Shown: positions 27,437-37,159 of the stretch, in pieces
Layout of the letters: every line of letters starts with the position of its first letter
How positions within the stretch are numbered: the first letter of the stretch is position 1
NCBI RefSeq assembly: GCF_014640255.1
Contig: NZ_BMGP01000003.1
Span: forward strand, 248,001 to 312,000
Length of the DNA: 64,000 nt
Reading direction: 5' to 3'
Source of the DNA: Subtercola lobariae
GTDB taxonomy: Bacteria; Actinomycetota; Actinomycetes; Actinomycetales; Microbacteriaceae
Translations under genes and position numbers: made by a program
The notes under the pieces: generated by a model
Database searches by the model: none
What the model saw: only the letters and a program-made list of their open reading frames with translations
Told to the model about the DNA's origin: nothing

Positions 27437-28848
27437 GGTCGGCCGCCGAAAGTCGGGCTTCGTCGCCGCCGCGGAACGGTCGCCACCACCGCGAACCCGC
27501 CCGTCGCCATGGGGCCGGCCTCGAGATGGCCGCCGAGTAGCTCTGCGCGCTCCGTCATGCCGACTACGCCGTTGCCGGTGCTGTAGCCGCGAGGCCGTGC
27601 GGCGTCTCCGGCAGAGCCGACGGTGCCGTCGTCGATGACCGAGAGCTGATAGTCATCGGCGCGTTCGTCGATGGTGACCCGAACGCGCCTCGCGTGAGCG
27701 TGCCGCGTGACGTTCGTCAGGCTCTCTTGGGTGATGCGGTACAAAGCGAGCTGCACTCCGGGTGGCGGGTCTGTGGTGAGCCGATTGACCAGCGTCACCT
27801 CGAGGTCGTCGGAGGCGACCGAATCGACCAACGCGGGTAAGCGGGTCAGATCTGCCTGAGGTACGAGCGGTGCGGCTGCACCAAGCGACGGGTCTGCACT
27901 CAGCGACGCGTCTCCACTCAGCGCCGCGTCTGAAGATGCGCCGGCGATGCTGTCGGCCGGGTCACGAGGGCTCTCCGAGCGTAAGAACCCGAGCACACCA
28001 CGAACCTCATCGAGAGCCGTTTTACTGGTCGCCTTGATGCTCGCGAGAGCCTCTGCCGCCTTCTCCGGATGATCGTCAATGAGATGCAACCCGACGCCGG
28101 CTTGCACGTTGATTTGCGAGAGCGAATGGGCGAGCACATCGTGCAGCTCGCGGGCGATGCGTTCACGCTCAGCCTGTGTCACATCGTCGCGGCGTTTGCG
28201 ATACGCCTCCTGATAGGCGACGACGCGGTCTCGCCTGGTGCGAATCGACTCGCCGATGAAGAGCACGATCACCACGCCGGCCGTCGTCAGAATCACCCGC
28301 GCCGGATGCCAGGTCACTCCGAAGGCGACCGAGCCGATCAGGGCGAGAACCCAGCCCGAACCCACCGAAATGATCGCCCAGATGCGGGCCCCTCGGGCCA
28401 TGGCCGAGACGATGCCGAACGCCAGCGCGATGTACGGAGCGCCAGACCCCGGTGTGAACACGAGGTCGGCACACGCCGCGGCCGCGGTGATGGCGACGAC
28501 GGGGCCGGGGAATCGCCTCGCGAAGATGAGGGCGACGGGCCCAACGATGGCCAAGAGCACCATCAGCGCGCCGGCGGCCCCGAACTCCGGATGATGCATG
28601 CTGACGAGTATCGACGCCGGCACTTGTACGACGAACGACAAGAAGACCGGAATCCAGACGAACAGCGCGCGCGGCGGCCCGAAGCGCGGTTCGCGCTGCA
28701 GCGACCGCCCCGACCCGAGATCGGCCCGGCGCAGCGCCCAGGCGGGCGGCCCCTCGGGCCACGACGGCTCCCGGACGAACCCAGAGCGATCAGGCGCCGA
28801 GCGATCAGCCGCCGCGCGACGCGGCACAGAGCGGTCAGGCACAGCCAT
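27433..28848 (-). CDS. Sensor histidine kinase, HisKA_3 (NarL-type) family
   Basis: This kinase of about 471 residues has a basic N-terminal tail, five or six membrane helices, a HisKA_3 dimerisation domain with the phospho-acceptor His in ERERIARELHDVLAHSLSQ, and a HATPase domain (GNGVVGMTERAELLGGHLEAGP). A Ser/Ala/Asp repeat insert of about 30 residues (SSDAALSGDASLSADPSL, nt about 27868-27945) lies between the two catalytic domains. The ATG at 28848 is 7 nt after TACGAT. The signal sensed is unknown. Confidence 0.9.
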   Translation of the reverse strand: MAVPDRSVPRRAAADRSAPDRSGFVREPSWPEGPPAWALRRADLGSGRSLQREPRFGPPRALFVWIPVFLSFVVQVPASILVSMHHPEFGAAGALMVLLAIVGPVALIFARRFPGPVVAITAAAACADLVFTPGSGAPYIALAFGIVSAMARGARIWAIISVGSGWVLALIGSVAFGVTWHPARVILTTAGVVIVLFIGESIRTRRDRVVAYQEAYRKRRDDVTQAERERIARELHDVLAHSLSQINVQAGVGLHLIDDHPEKAAEALASIKATSKTALDEVRGVLGFLRSESPRDPADSIAGASSDAALSGDASLSADPSLGAAAPLVPQADLTRLPALVDSVASDDLEVTLVNRLTTDPPPGVQLALYRITQESLTNVTRHAHARRVRVTIDERADDYQLSVIDDGTVGSAGDAARPRGYSTGNGVVGMTERAELLGGHLEAGPMATGGFAVVATVPRRRRSPTFGGRP

Positions 28849-28861
28849 GAGACCGATCGTA
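28849..28861 (-). promoter_or_regulatory. Leaderless-type -10 box of the sensor kinase
   Basis: TACGAT at 28856-28861 (minus strand), 7 nt before the ATG. It favours the internal ATG over a longer frame starting at 28884. Confidence 0.45.
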
Positions 28862-28906
28862 TCGCCGTGACGACGGCCGGGCATCCGTCAGCCGTACCCA
28901 AGCGCA

Positions 28907-28922
28907 TACTCCCCTGGGAGTA
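28907..28922. promoter_or_regulatory. TACTCCC-CT-GGGAGTA palindrome upstream of the kinase
   Basis: A perfect 7+2+7 palindrome lies about 45 nt upstream of the kinase -10 box, where an activator would bind. It is a candidate autoregulatory site of the NarL-type regulator. Confidence 0.6.
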
Positions 28923-28967
28923 CTCGTTGAGCTACCCGACATCGTCACCGCGGCCACCACCGCCCGC

Positions 28968-30302
28968 TCACCCAAAGATGTTCACCGGGTTCACGATGTC
29001 GGCGTACATCAGCAGCGCGCTCACTCCGCCGAGAAAGATGACCACCACAAAAGTGAGCGGCATGAGCTTCGCCGTGTCGACCGGCCCGGGGTCTCGGCGG
29101 CCGAAGAGCTTGGCGATGCGGCGACGGAGGCCCTCCCACAGGGCTCCCGCGATGTGACCGCCGTCGAGCGGCATCAGCGGCACCAGGTTGATGACGAACA
29201 ACCCGATGTTCACCGAACCGAGCAGACCGATGAGCGTGGCGACCTTCGATTGCAGCGGAATGTCGATGGTCGCGATCTCGCCGGCGACTCGGCCGACGCC
29301 AACCACACTCATAGGGCTGTCTGCACTGCGCGTTCCGCCGCCGAATGCCGCCTGAGCGACCCCGGTCAGGCGCTGCGGCAGGTTGAAGATGGTGTTCGCG
29401 ACGCCCGCCACATTCTCACCGACGAACGGCAGCACCGCCGTGATGGGCTGCGGCTGAAGCTGCGTGGCGTAGCCGATGCCCACGAAACCCACGTTCTCGG
29501 TCACCGGCGCACCCGAGGCGTCGGTCTTGGTGACGACCTGGTTGTTGACCAACTCGGTCACGTTGCGCTCGGTGAGCAACGGCGTCACTGTGAGTGTGGT
29601 GTCGGTTCCGTTGCGGTCGACCACCACCGTGAGCGGCACACCGGCCGACTGACGAATGATGTTCGTCGAGTCGTCCCAGCTGGTGACGGCGGTGCCGTTG
29701 ATGCTGACGAGCCGGTCACCCGGCAGGATGCCCGCGGCCGCTCCCGGCGAGACCGGATCAGTAGTGGCACAGGTCTGACTCGTGCTCGACGCCGGCAGCA
29801 CACACGAACTGACCGAGCCGACCGTTGTGCTGGGGCCTGCGATGCCGAACCCGCAGAGCACAATGGCGAAGAAGAAAATACCGAGCAGCAAGTTCATGGT
29901 GGGGCCGCCGAGCATGATGATCACACGCTTATAGACGGGCAGCTTGTAGAAGGCGCGACTGTCGTCGTCGCCCACCGAGTCGGTGCTGGCTTTGCGGGCA
30001 TCCTGAACCAGGTTGTTGAAAAAGCCGGTGCTCGTACGACGAAGCTTGCCGCCGGGCTTCGCGGGCGGAAACATGCCCACCATGGAGATGTAGCCGCCGA
30101 GCGGAAACGCCTTCACGCCGTACTGCGTCTCACCGCGGCGGCGAGAGAAGATGGTGGGGCCGAAGCCGATCATGTACTGCGTCACCTTGACGCCGAACTT
30201 CTTGGCCGGCACCAAGTGGCCTACCTCGTGCAGCGCGATCGAAACACCGAGGCCCACCGCGATGATGAGCACACCGATGACGAACAGCAGCACGTTTTCC
30301 AC
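28968..30302 (-). CDS. Site-2-type membrane metalloprotease (M50, RseP-like)
   Basis: This 444-residue intramembrane zinc protease has the HEVGH motif in the first helix (residues 25-29), a conserved FGPTIFSRRRGETQYGVKAFPLGGYI segment, a PDZ domain (GAAAGILPGDRLVSINGTAV) and the third metal-ligand motif (MPLDGGHIAGALW) in a later helix. Orthologues (Rip1 in mycobacteria) cleave anti-sigma factors. It follows dxr as in most actinobacteria. The GTG start lies 6 nt after TAACGT. Confidence 0.92.
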   Translation of the reverse strand: MENVLLFVIGVLIIAVGLGVSIALHEVGHLVPAKKFGVKVTQYMIGFGPTIFSRRRGETQYGVKAFPLGGYISMVGMFPPAKPGGKLRRTSTGFFNNLVQDARKASTDSVGDDDSRAFYKLPVYKRVIIMLGGPTMNLLLGIFFFAIVLCGFGIAGPSTTVGSVSSCVLPASSTSQTCATTDPVSPGAAAGILPGDRLVSINGTAVTSWDDSTNIIRQSAGVPLTVVVDRNGTDTTLTVTPLLTERNVTELVNNQVVTKTDASGAPVTENVGFVGIGYATQLQPQPITAVLPFVGENVAGVANTIFNLPQRLTGVAQAAFGGGTRSADSPMSVVGVGRVAGEIATIDIPLQSKVATLIGLLGSVNIGLFVINLVPLMPLDGGHIAGALWEGLRRRIAKLFGRRDPGPVDTAKLMPLTFVVVIFLGGVSALLMYADIVNPVNIFG

Positions 30303-30314
30303 CCGCTCACGTTA
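30303..30314 (-). promoter_or_regulatory. Leaderless-type -10 box of the M50 protease gene
   Basis: TAACGT at 30309-30314 (minus strand), then GAGCGG, then the GTG start. Confidence 0.5.
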
Positions 30315-30364
30315 CCCCGCGGGTGTCGCGCCCCGCTGAATGCACCCTGTACCCACGCTGTGGG

Positions 30365-31516
30365 TTAGACGTGCGCGATGATGCGGTCGGCCTCGCGGCG
30401 CGCCCAGACTTCGGCCTCGGTGAGGGCTTCACGCGTGAGAACGGCGTTGGCGGGCTCGTGCAGCTGCACCACGGCCTCGATGGTGTCGACGATGTCGAGA
30501 AAGCCGATGCGACCGGCGTGAAAGGCCGCCACGGCCTGCTCGTTCGCCGCGTTGAACACGGCGGGGTAGGTCGAGCCCGCGCGGCCGACCTGCTTCGCCA
30601 GCTTCACGGCGGGAAAGGCGAAGGTGTCGAGCGGCTCGAACGTCCAGCTGTGCGGGGTGTTCCAGTCGAGCGGCACACCCACGCCGGCAACCCGATTCGG
30701 CCAGTCGAGCCCGAGCGAAATAGGCAGCCGCATGTCGGGCGGCGAGGCCTGGGCGATGGTCGAGCCGTCGACGAACTCCACCATCGAATGAATGACCGAC
30801 TGTGGATGCACGGTCACCACTATTCGGTCGTATGGCACGTCGAACAGCAGATGTGCCTCGATCACCTCGAGGCCTTTGTTCACGAGCGTGGCCGAGTTCG
30901 TGGTGACGACGAGCCCCATGTTCCAGGTGGGATGCGCGAGGGCTTCACGTGGCGTGACCCCCGCGAGCGACTCCCGGGTGCGGCCTCGAAACGGGCCGCC
31001 CGACGCGGTGAGCACCAGGCGCGATAGCTCACCCGCGGTGCCCGATCGCAGCGCCTGCGCAATGGCCGAGTGCTCGGAGTCGACCGGAACGATTTGCCCG
31101 TGCCGTGCGATGCCCTTCACGAGTTCGCCGCCGACGATCAGGCTCTCTTTGTTGGCCAGCGCGAGGGTTCGGCCCTCCTCGAGAGCTGCGAGGGTGGGGC
31201 CGAGGCCCACGGAACCGGTGATTCCGTTCAGCACGACGTCGGCGTCGATGCCCCGCACGAGCTGCTCGGCCTCGACTGCACCAAGAGCGAGGTCGGCGAC
31301 ACCGAATTCGGCGGCCTGGGCATCCATCTCGGCCCGATTGCTGCCGGCGGCGAGACCCACGACGTCGAATCGGCCAGGGTTCGCTCTGATCACATCGAGA
31401 GCCTGAGTGCCGATGGAGCCGGTCGAGCCGAGAATGATGACGCGGCGAGGCTGGTCTGAGGTGGCGTGCTGCGCTGAAGCGGCGGCCTGGTCTGGCATGG
31501 CGGCCTGGTCTGGCAT
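30365..31516 (-). CDS. dxr: 1-deoxy-D-xylulose 5-phosphate reductoisomerase
   Basis: This NADPH-dependent enzyme makes MEP from DXP, the second step of the MEP pathway. Its [13 protein letters not shown] cofactor loop, [35 protein letters not shown] and HPTWNMG metal and substrate motifs are intact. The N-terminus carries a tandem MPDQAA peptide from a perfect 18-bp duplication (31482-31517), giving alternative ATG starts at 31516 and 31498. A TTG at 31525 would overlap the FKBP stop. It is co-transcribed with the FKBP lipoprotein. Confidence 0.96.
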   Translation of the reverse strand: MPDQAAMPDQAAASAQHATSDQPRRVIILGSTGSIGTQALDVIRANPGRFDVVGLAAGSNRAEMDAQAAEFGVADLALGAVEAEQLVRGIDADVVLNGITGSVGLGPTLAALEEGRTLALANKESLIVGGELVKGIARHGQIVPVDSEHSAIAQALRSGTAGELSRLVLTASGGPFRGRTRESLAGVTPREALAHPTWNMGLVVTTNSATLVNKGLEVIEAHLLFDVPYDRIVVTVHPQSVIHSMVEFVDGSTIAQASPPDMRLPISLGLDWPNRVAGVGVPLDWNTPHSWTFEPLDTFAFPAVKLAKQVGRAGSTYPAVFNAANEQAVAAFHAGRIGFLDIVDTIEAVVQLHEPANAVLTREALTEAEVWARREADRIIAHV

Positions 31517-31517
31517 G
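31482..31517. repeat. 18-bp direct repeat at the dxr start
   Basis: GCGGCCTGGTCTGGCATG occurs twice head to tail, duplicating the ATG start region and the codons for MPDQAA. Confidence 0.9.
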
Positions 31518-31521
31518 GCGC

Positions 31522-32565
31522 TCAACCGGCCGTCGTGGCGAGAATGTCGATCACGAACACGAGGGTGTCTGTGCCCGTGATGTTCTTCGCCGGGTCGGTC
31601 GAGGGCACGCCTGCCGGGCCGTACCCTTGGCCGGGCGGAATCACCGCGATGACCTGCGAGCCCACCGTTTGGCCGACCAACGCCTGACTGAAGCCCGGGA
31701 TGACCTGGCTGGTGCCGAAGGTGACGGGCCCCTTGCCCCAGCTCTGGTCGAAGATCGTCGATGTGCGCCAGATCACGCCCTGATACTGCACCGTGACACT
31801 GTCACCACTCGCCACCGTCGCACCGTCGCCCTTCTTCAGCACTGCGATCTGCAGCGACGTGGGCGGATCGCTCGGCGGAATGGTGATGGTCGGGGTTCCG
31901 TCGGGCGCGAGTGCCACGGTGGGGAAGCCCGCGGGAGCCGGCTGGGGCACCCCGGTCGCCTGCGTCGGCAGATTCGGGTCGACGGTAGCGGGCGCGGTCG
32001 ACGTGGGAGCAGGCCCGACATCTTTCACGTCGACCACGAACACGAGCGTGTCGGTCGGGCCCACGTTGAGGTTCGAATTGCCCGCGGAACCGTACGCGTC
32101 ACCCGGCGGAACAACCGCGACCACGCGTGAGCCCACCGGCGCGCACGACACCGCCTTCACGAGGCCAGGCAGAAACTGCGACTCATCGACGGTGACCGGA
32201 ATGGGCGAGCCGCCCGTTTTCAGCGTGGTGAACAGCTCGGCGCCCGTGGTGCCGTTGTACAGCGTGAAGTCGATAGTCGCCTGCGAACCGGTGCTCGCCA
32301 CCGCGCCGGTACCCGTGGTGAGAACCGTGCGTTCGGTGATGTCGACGCTCATCGGCGCCGTGAAGGTGGTGGTCGGGTGCGTGTCGAAATCGCCCGTGAC
32401 CTTCACCGAATCTGACGCCGTTCCCGGCGCGGTGAGCGAACAGGGGGCACTCGCGCTCGGCGACGGAGCCGCAGAACCACTGCACCCGGCGAGCGCCAGC
32501 AGCAGTGCGGCGGCTGCCGTAGTCGACACCACAGTCGACGCCAGGGCAGAACGGAATGTACGCAT
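31522..32565 (-). CDS. Lipoprotein with two FKBP-type PPIase domains
   Basis: This 347-residue protein has a lipoprotein signal (LLALAGCSG lipobox), then two FKBP-like domains. The first (about residues 60-190) is divergent. The second (about 240-345) has [52 protein letters not shown] and TLVFVIDIL, a well-conserved peptidyl-prolyl isomerase core. It probably folds exported proteins at the outer membrane face. A Pro/Thr-rich linker joins the domains. An AGGTGAGG site precedes the ATG. Confidence 0.9.
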   Translation of the reverse strand: MRTFRSALASTVVSTTAAAALLLALAGCSGSAAPSPSASAPCSLTAPGTASDSVKVTGDFDTHPTTTFTAPMSVDITERTVLTTGTGAVASTGSQATIDFTLYNGTTGAELFTTLKTGGSPIPVTVDESQFLPGLVKAVSCAPVGSRVVAVVPPGDAYGSAGNSNLNVGPTDTLVFVVDVKDVGPAPTSTAPATVDPNLPTQATGVPQPAPAGFPTVALAPDGTPTITIPPSDPPTSLQIAVLKKGDGATVASGDSVTVQYQGVIWRTSTIFDQSWGKGPVTFGTSQVIPGFSQALVGQTVGSQVIAVIPPGQGYGPAGVPSTDPAKNITGTDTLVFVIDILATTAG

Positions 32566-32599
32566 GAAACCTCACCTGTTCGAAGTGACCATGTTAGCC

Positions 32600-32690
32600 C
32601 GGCGGGTTCAGCGTGCTGGTTCGGGGCACTGGTTCAAGGGGTTGGTTCAAGGGTTGGTTCACGGCGCTGGTTTGAGGCGCTGGTTCGCGA
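32600..32690. repeat. Degenerate CTGGTTC repeat in the FKBP/Pls divergent gap
   Basis: The divergent 262-bp gap before the Pls-like gene contains seven or so irregular copies of CTGGTTC or TTGGTTC spaced 13-18 bp apart. No gene is seen. A possible plus-strand -10 (TACAAT, 32757-32762) lies after it. Confidence 0.55.
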
Positions 32691-32756
32691 ATGGTCGGCG
32701 TGCTCACGCCCTGGCGTCGGCGCCTGCTGGTTAACTAAGACGACAGATCACGCCGG

Positions 32757-32762
32757 TACAAT
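32757..32762 (+). promoter_or_regulatory. Possible -10 box of the Pls-like operon
   Basis: TACAAT lies 66 nt upstream of the Pls-like ATG. No convincing -35 sequence is visible at the normal spacing. AACAGGA serves as a ribosome-binding site 7 nt before the ATG. Confidence 0.35.
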
Positions 32763-32827
32763 CCGAGGCACTCGATCCACGACGCGCGCGATCACGCGAA
32801 CGTCAGCCACCAGAACAGGATGCCCGG

Positions 32828-35800
32828 ATGCCCCCCAGCACTCCCCCGCCCGGTACGGGCACTGGAGCCCAGACGCCGGGTCTCTTGCTCGCGGGCGACC
32901 GGGCACCCGAACCTCGCACCCTGATGGACATTCTGCGCGAAACCGCCGCCGCGAACCCTCAGGCGTCGGCGCTGGCCGATGCATCCGGCACCCTCAGCTA
33001 TCGCGAACTGCTGCGCGCCGTCAACGCGTCGGCCGCTCGGCTCGCCGAGGCCGGTGTTCGGCGTGGCGATCGGGTGGGCATACGCATTCCCTCGGGTACC
33101 CGAACCATCTACATATCGATACTCGCCACTCTCGCGGTGGGCGCGAGCTATGTGCCCGTCGACGCCGACGACCCCGAAGAGCGTGCCACGCTCGTCTTCA
33201 CCGAAGCGGCGGTCGTGGGCATCGTCGGAGCGAGCGGCGAGATCGTGCTGAACCGGGCGCTGGCGAGAGTGGATGCTCGGCGGCTCCAGCCCGCCGAGGT
33301 GGTCTTCAGCCATGCCCCCACCACAAGCATCCCGACCCTGGGCACCCCCACCGGCACCCTCCCCGTGGTCGGCGGCCCCACCGTCGACGACGACGCCTGG
33401 ATCATCTTCACCTCGGGGTCGACCGGAACCCCCAAAGGTGTCGCCGTCACCCACCACTCGGCCGCCGCGTTCGTCGACGCCGAAGCGCGCCTGTTTCTGC
33501 AGGCCGACCCCATCGGGCCCGGCGACCGCGTGCTCGCCGGCCTCTCGGTCGCCTTCGACGCCTCCTGCGAAGAGATGTGGCTGGCCTGGCGCCACGGCGC
33601 CTGCCTCGTGCCGGCGCCGCGCTCGCTGGTGCGATCGGGCGTCGACCTCGGCCCGTGGCTCATTGCGCACGGCGTCACCATCGTGTCGACCGTTCCCACA
33701 CTCGCCGCGCTCTGGCCGCCGGAGTCGCTCGAGCTCGTTCGGCTGCTGATCTTCGGCGGCGAAGCCTGCCCGCCCGAACTCGCGGCGCGGCTCGCGGTCG
33801 ACGGCCGCGAGGTGTGGAACACCTACGGCCCCACCGAAGCCACCGTCGTCGCGTGCGGAGCGCTTCTCACCGGTGAGGTGCCCGTGCGTATCGGTCTGCC
33901 GCTCGACGGGTGGAATCTCGCCGTGGTCGATGGCGACGGGCATCCCGTCGGCGAAGGCGAAATCGGCGAACTCATCATCGGCGGCGTCGGTTTGGCCCGG
34001 TACCTCGACCCCGCCAAAGACGCCGAGAAGTACGCCCCCATGCCGAGCCTCGGCTGGCAGCGCGCATACCGCAGCGGCGACCTCGTCGTATTCGACAGCG
34101 ACGGGCTGGTCTTTCAGGGTCGCGTCGACGACCAGATCAAACTCGGCGGCCGCCGCATCGAGCTCGGCGAGATCGAGGCGGCGCTGCAAGCGCTGCCGGG
34201 CGTCGCCGGTGCGGCCGTGGTGGTGCAGCGCACGGCGGCCGGCAACCAGATTCTGGTGGGCTACATCGCGCCGAGTGAAACGCTCTTCGACACAGCGGCG
34301 GCGACGCGGTTGCTGCGCGAGGAGCTTCCGGCGGCGCTCATTCCGTTGCTGGCCGTCGTCGACTCGTTACCCACGCGTACATCGGGCAAGGTCGACAAGG
34401 CGGCGCTGCCGTGGCCGTTGCCCGGTGCAGGGTCGGCCGGCGGTGTAGGTGCCGGCGGCAACGGCGACAGCCGCGCGGGCGGGCGAAACTCCAGCACGGC
34501 AGGGTCGTCGGGCTCGAGCACCGCCGGGCATCCGGATGCCCTCACCACCGCACTCGGCGAAACGGGTGTCTGGCTTGCCGAACAGTGGACCGCCATTCTG
34601 GGCGCCCCCGTTCAGAGCCCCGACGACGACTTCTTCGCCTTCGGCGGCGGAAGCCTCTCAGCCGCACAGCTGGTCTCAGCCATTCGCACTCGGTTCGCCG
34701 AGACCACCGTGGCCGACATCTACGACCACCCGCGCATCGGCGCCCTCGCGGCCGAACTAGACGCCCGAACACCGGCGGTCAGTGCGAGCCGCGAACCCGT
34801 GCGGCCCACCCCCGTGGGCACGCAGCTGGCGCAGACGTTGCTCGGCATTCCGCTCTACGTACTGGTGGGGCTGCGCTGGCTGGTGTACGTGCTTGCGGCC
34901 AACAACATTCTCTCGGCGTTCGGCGTCTTCCCGTGGGCACCCACCATTTCGTGGTGGTACCTGCTCATCGGCTTCATCGTGCTGATCACGCCGTTCGGGC
35001 GCATGGCCATCTCGGTGCTCTCGGCGCGAGCGCTACTGGCCGGCGTCGAGCCGGGCGACTACCCGCGCGGGGGCAACGTGCACGTGCGGCTGTGGCTCGC
35101 CGAACAGATCGCGCACCTGGTGGGCGCCACCAATCTCGCCGGCGCACCCTGGATCATCACCTACGCACGGGCGCTCGGAGCTAAAATCGGCCCGGGCGTC
35201 GACCTGCACTCGCTGCCGCCCATTACGGGAATGCTGAAGATCGGGGCGCGGGCATCCATTGAGCCCGAGGTCGACCTCGCGGGCTACTGGATCGACGGCG
35301 ACGTGCTGCACCTCGGCCAGGTTCAGGTCGGGGCGGATGCCGCCGTCGGTGCCCGCAGCACGCTCTTGCCGGGCACGCACATCGGGCGCCGCGCCGAAAT
35401 CGCCCCCGGGTCGGCCGTTTCGGGTCGAGTGCCGTCGGGGCAGCTGTGGGCAGGCTCGCCCGCACAGCGCATCGGAAAAGCACGGCCCGACTGGCCAGAC
35501 CATCGCCCGCCGCGCAACACGCGCTGGCTGTTCGCCTACGCGCTCGGGTCTGTCGCACTCTCGTTGCTGCCCGTCGTCGCGGTGCTCGCCGGGGCGGCCG
35601 TCGTCGGCCTGTTTCTCGGCCTCAGTCTCGACCCGAGTGCCGTGCACGGGCTCGGCAGCATCGCAGGCGGCGGCGCAGCAGACACGGCCGACATCGCACG
35701 GGCGAACGCGCAGGCGGCTGCCGCGGCCGCCGCGCAGTTCGCGCACAGCTCGAACGGCATGAGTCTTCTCGGCTCGCTCGGCGGAGCCTCCTCCACGAGT

Positions 35801-37159
35801 ATGGCCACCCTCGGCGATGCGGCCTGGCGGGCCTTGGCAGCTATTCCGCTCGCCACCCTCGCCGCCGGAATCGTCTATGCCGGCCTCACCGTCATCGCAG
35901 CGCGCCTCCTTGGCATCGGCATTCGCCCCGGCAGCTACCCCGTGCGCAGCCGCGTTGGCTGGCAAGTCTGGGCAACCGAACGCCTGCTCGATGCCGCGCG
36001 CACCATTCTCTTTCCGTTCTACGCGAGCCTCTTCACCCCGGTCTGGCTCCGGATGCTCGGGGCCACCGTCGGCAAGAACGTCGAAGCCTCGACGGTTCTG
36101 CTTCTGCCGGTCATGACGACCATCGGCGACCACGCGTTTCTTGCCGACGACACCATGGTCGCCTCCTACGAACTCGGCGGCGGCTGGCTGCGCATCGACG
36201 AGGCCCGGGTGGGCAAGCGAGCGTTTCTGGGTAACAGCGGCATGACCGCGCCGGGCCGGGCCGTTCCGCGCAACGGGCTGGTCGCCGTGCTGTCGGCGAC
36301 TCCGCGCAAGGCGAAGAACGGGTCGTCGTGGTTGGGTAACCCGCCCGTGCGGCTGCGGCGTCAGGTCAACGAATTCGATGAAGGGCGCACCTTTCGGCCA
36401 TCCAGTGCCCTGCGGCTTGCCCGTGCGCTCTGGGAGATCGGGCGCATCGTGCCGGTGATGATCAGTGTGGCCATCGGGCTCGGCATCGCGGTGCTGCTGG
36501 AGTGGCTGCTCGGTGCTCTTGGGCTCGGCTGGGCGATTGTGCTGTCGGGCGCAGTGATGCTCGCCGCTGGTGCGGTGGCCGCGGCGGTTACGACGGCCGC
36601 GAAGTGGGCTCTGGTGGGGCGGATTCGCCGAGACGAGCATCCGCTCTGGTCGTCGTTCGTCTGGCGCAACGAAGTGTCAGATACCTTTGTAGAGATGGTT
36701 GCTGCTCCCTGGTTCGCGAATGCTGCTTCAGGCACGCCCGCTTTGGCCTGGTGGCTGCGCTCGCTCGGCACCTCAGTGGGCCGCGGCGTCTGGTGCGAAA
36801 CGTACTGGCTGCCCGAAGCCGACCTCGTGTCGCTCGGGGCCGGGTCGACCGTCAACCGCGGCTGTGTCGTGCAGACCCACCTCTTTCACGACCGCGTGAT
36901 GAGCCTCGACGGCGTCACCCTCGACGACGGCGCCACCCTCGGGCCGCACGGCGTGATTCTGCCGGCCGCTGCCATCGGGTCGAACGCCACCGTGGGGCCC
37001 GCCTCGCTCGTGATGCGCGGCGAGAACGTTCCGGCCGGGTCGCGGTGGGCGGGAAACCCCATCGCGCCGTGGGCGGTGCATACGGGCGAGGCAGACACGC
37101 TGACGACGGATGCCGCGGTTGCGGGCCTGGAATCGCCTACCGTGGGCGGGGCCTTCTGA
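32828..37159 (+). CDS. Pls-like single-module synthetase (A-T-membrane/beta-helix x3)
   Basis: This 1443-residue protein has an NRPS adenylation domain (FTSGSTGTPKGV near residue 194, FDASCEEMW near 243, NTYGPTEATV near 331, YRSGDLV, K in TSGKVDKAALP). A carrier domain follows (FGGGSLSAAQ, Ser near 610). It ends in three modules, each with a pair of membrane helices followed by a left-handed beta-helix/acyltransferase-like region. This is the layout of epsilon-poly-lysine synthetase Pls and the TIGR02353 terminal domain. There is no normal condensation or thioesterase domain. The product is likely an isopeptide-linked homopolymer or amino-acid conjugate. Glu at the third pocket position hints at a basic substrate. 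The next gene is an M1 peptidase. Confidence 0.85.
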   Translation: MPPSTPPPGTGTGAQTPGLLLAGDRAPEPRTLMDILRETAAANPQASALADASGTLSYRELLRAVNASAARLAEAGVRRGDRVGIRIPSGTRTIYISILATLAVGASYVPVDADDPEERATLVFTEAAVVGIVGASGEIVLNRALARVDARRLQPAEVVFSHAPTTSIPTLGTPTGTLPVVGGPTVDDDAWIIFTSGSTGTPKGVAVTHHSAAAFVDAEARLFLQADPIGPGDRVLAGLSVAFDASCEEMWLAWRHGACLVPAPRSLVRSGVDLGPWLIAHGVTIVSTVPTLAALWPPESLELVRLLIFGGEACPPELAARLAVDGREVWNTYGPTEATVVACGALLTGEVPVRIGLPLDGWNLAVVDGDGHPVGEGEIGELIIGGVGLARYLDPAKDAEKYAPMPSLGWQRAYRSGDLVVFDSDGLVFQGRVDDQIKLGGRRIELGEIEAALQALPGVAGAAVVVQRTAAGNQILVGYIAPSETLFDTAAATRLLREELPAALIPLLAVVDSLPTRTSGKVDKAALPWPLPGAGSAGGVGAGGNGDSRAGGRNSSTAGSSGSSTAGHPDALTTALGETGVWLAEQWTAILGAPVQSPDDDFFAFGGGSLSAAQLVSAIRTRFAETTVADIYDHPRIGALAAELDARTPAVSASREPVRPTPVGTQLAQTLLGIPLYVLVGLRWLVYVLAANNILSAFGVFPWAPTISWWYLLIGFIVLITPFGRMAISVLSARALLAGVEPGDYPRGGNVHVRLWLAEQIAHLVGATNLAGAPWIITYARALGAKIGPGVDLHSLPPITGMLKIGARASIEPEVDLAGYWIDGDVLHLGQVQVGADAAVGARSTLLPGTHIGRRAEIAPGSAVSGRVPSGQLWAGSPAQRIGKARPDWPDHRPPRNTRWLFAYALGSVALSLLPVVAVLAGAAVVGLFLGLSLDPSAVHGLGSIAGGGAADTADIARANAQAAAAAAAQFAHSSNGMSLLGSLGGASSTSMATLGDAAWRALAAIPLATLAAGIVYAGLTVIAARLLGIGIRPGSYPVRSRVGWQVWATERLLDAARTILFPFYASLFTPVWLRMLGATVGKNVEASTVLLLPVMTTIGDHAFLADDTMVASYELGGGWLRIDEARVGKRAFLGNSGMTAPGRAVPRNGLVAVLSATPRKAKNGSSWLGNPPVRLRRQVNEFDEGRTFRPSSALRLARALWEIGRIVPVMISVAIGLGIAVLLEWLLGALGLGWAIVLSGAVMLAAGAVAAAVTTAAKWALVGRIRRDEHPLWSSFVWRNEVSDTFVEMVAAPWFANAASGTPALAWWLRSLGTSVGRGVWCETYWLPEADLVSLGAGSTVNRGCVVQTHLFHDRVMSLDGVTLDDGATLGPHGVILPAAAIGSNATVGPASLVMRGENVPAGSRWAGNPIAPWAVHTGEADTLTTDAAVAGLESPTVGGAF

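Noticed and set aside
32792-36640. Long minus-strand frames over the Pls-like gene
   Set aside because: These are shadows of the synthetase coding strand. No domain or start signal supports them.
36502-37158. N-terminal extension of the M1 peptidase
   Set aside because: It lies within the Pls-like gene in another frame. The TGATG overlap start at 37159 gives the family N-terminus.
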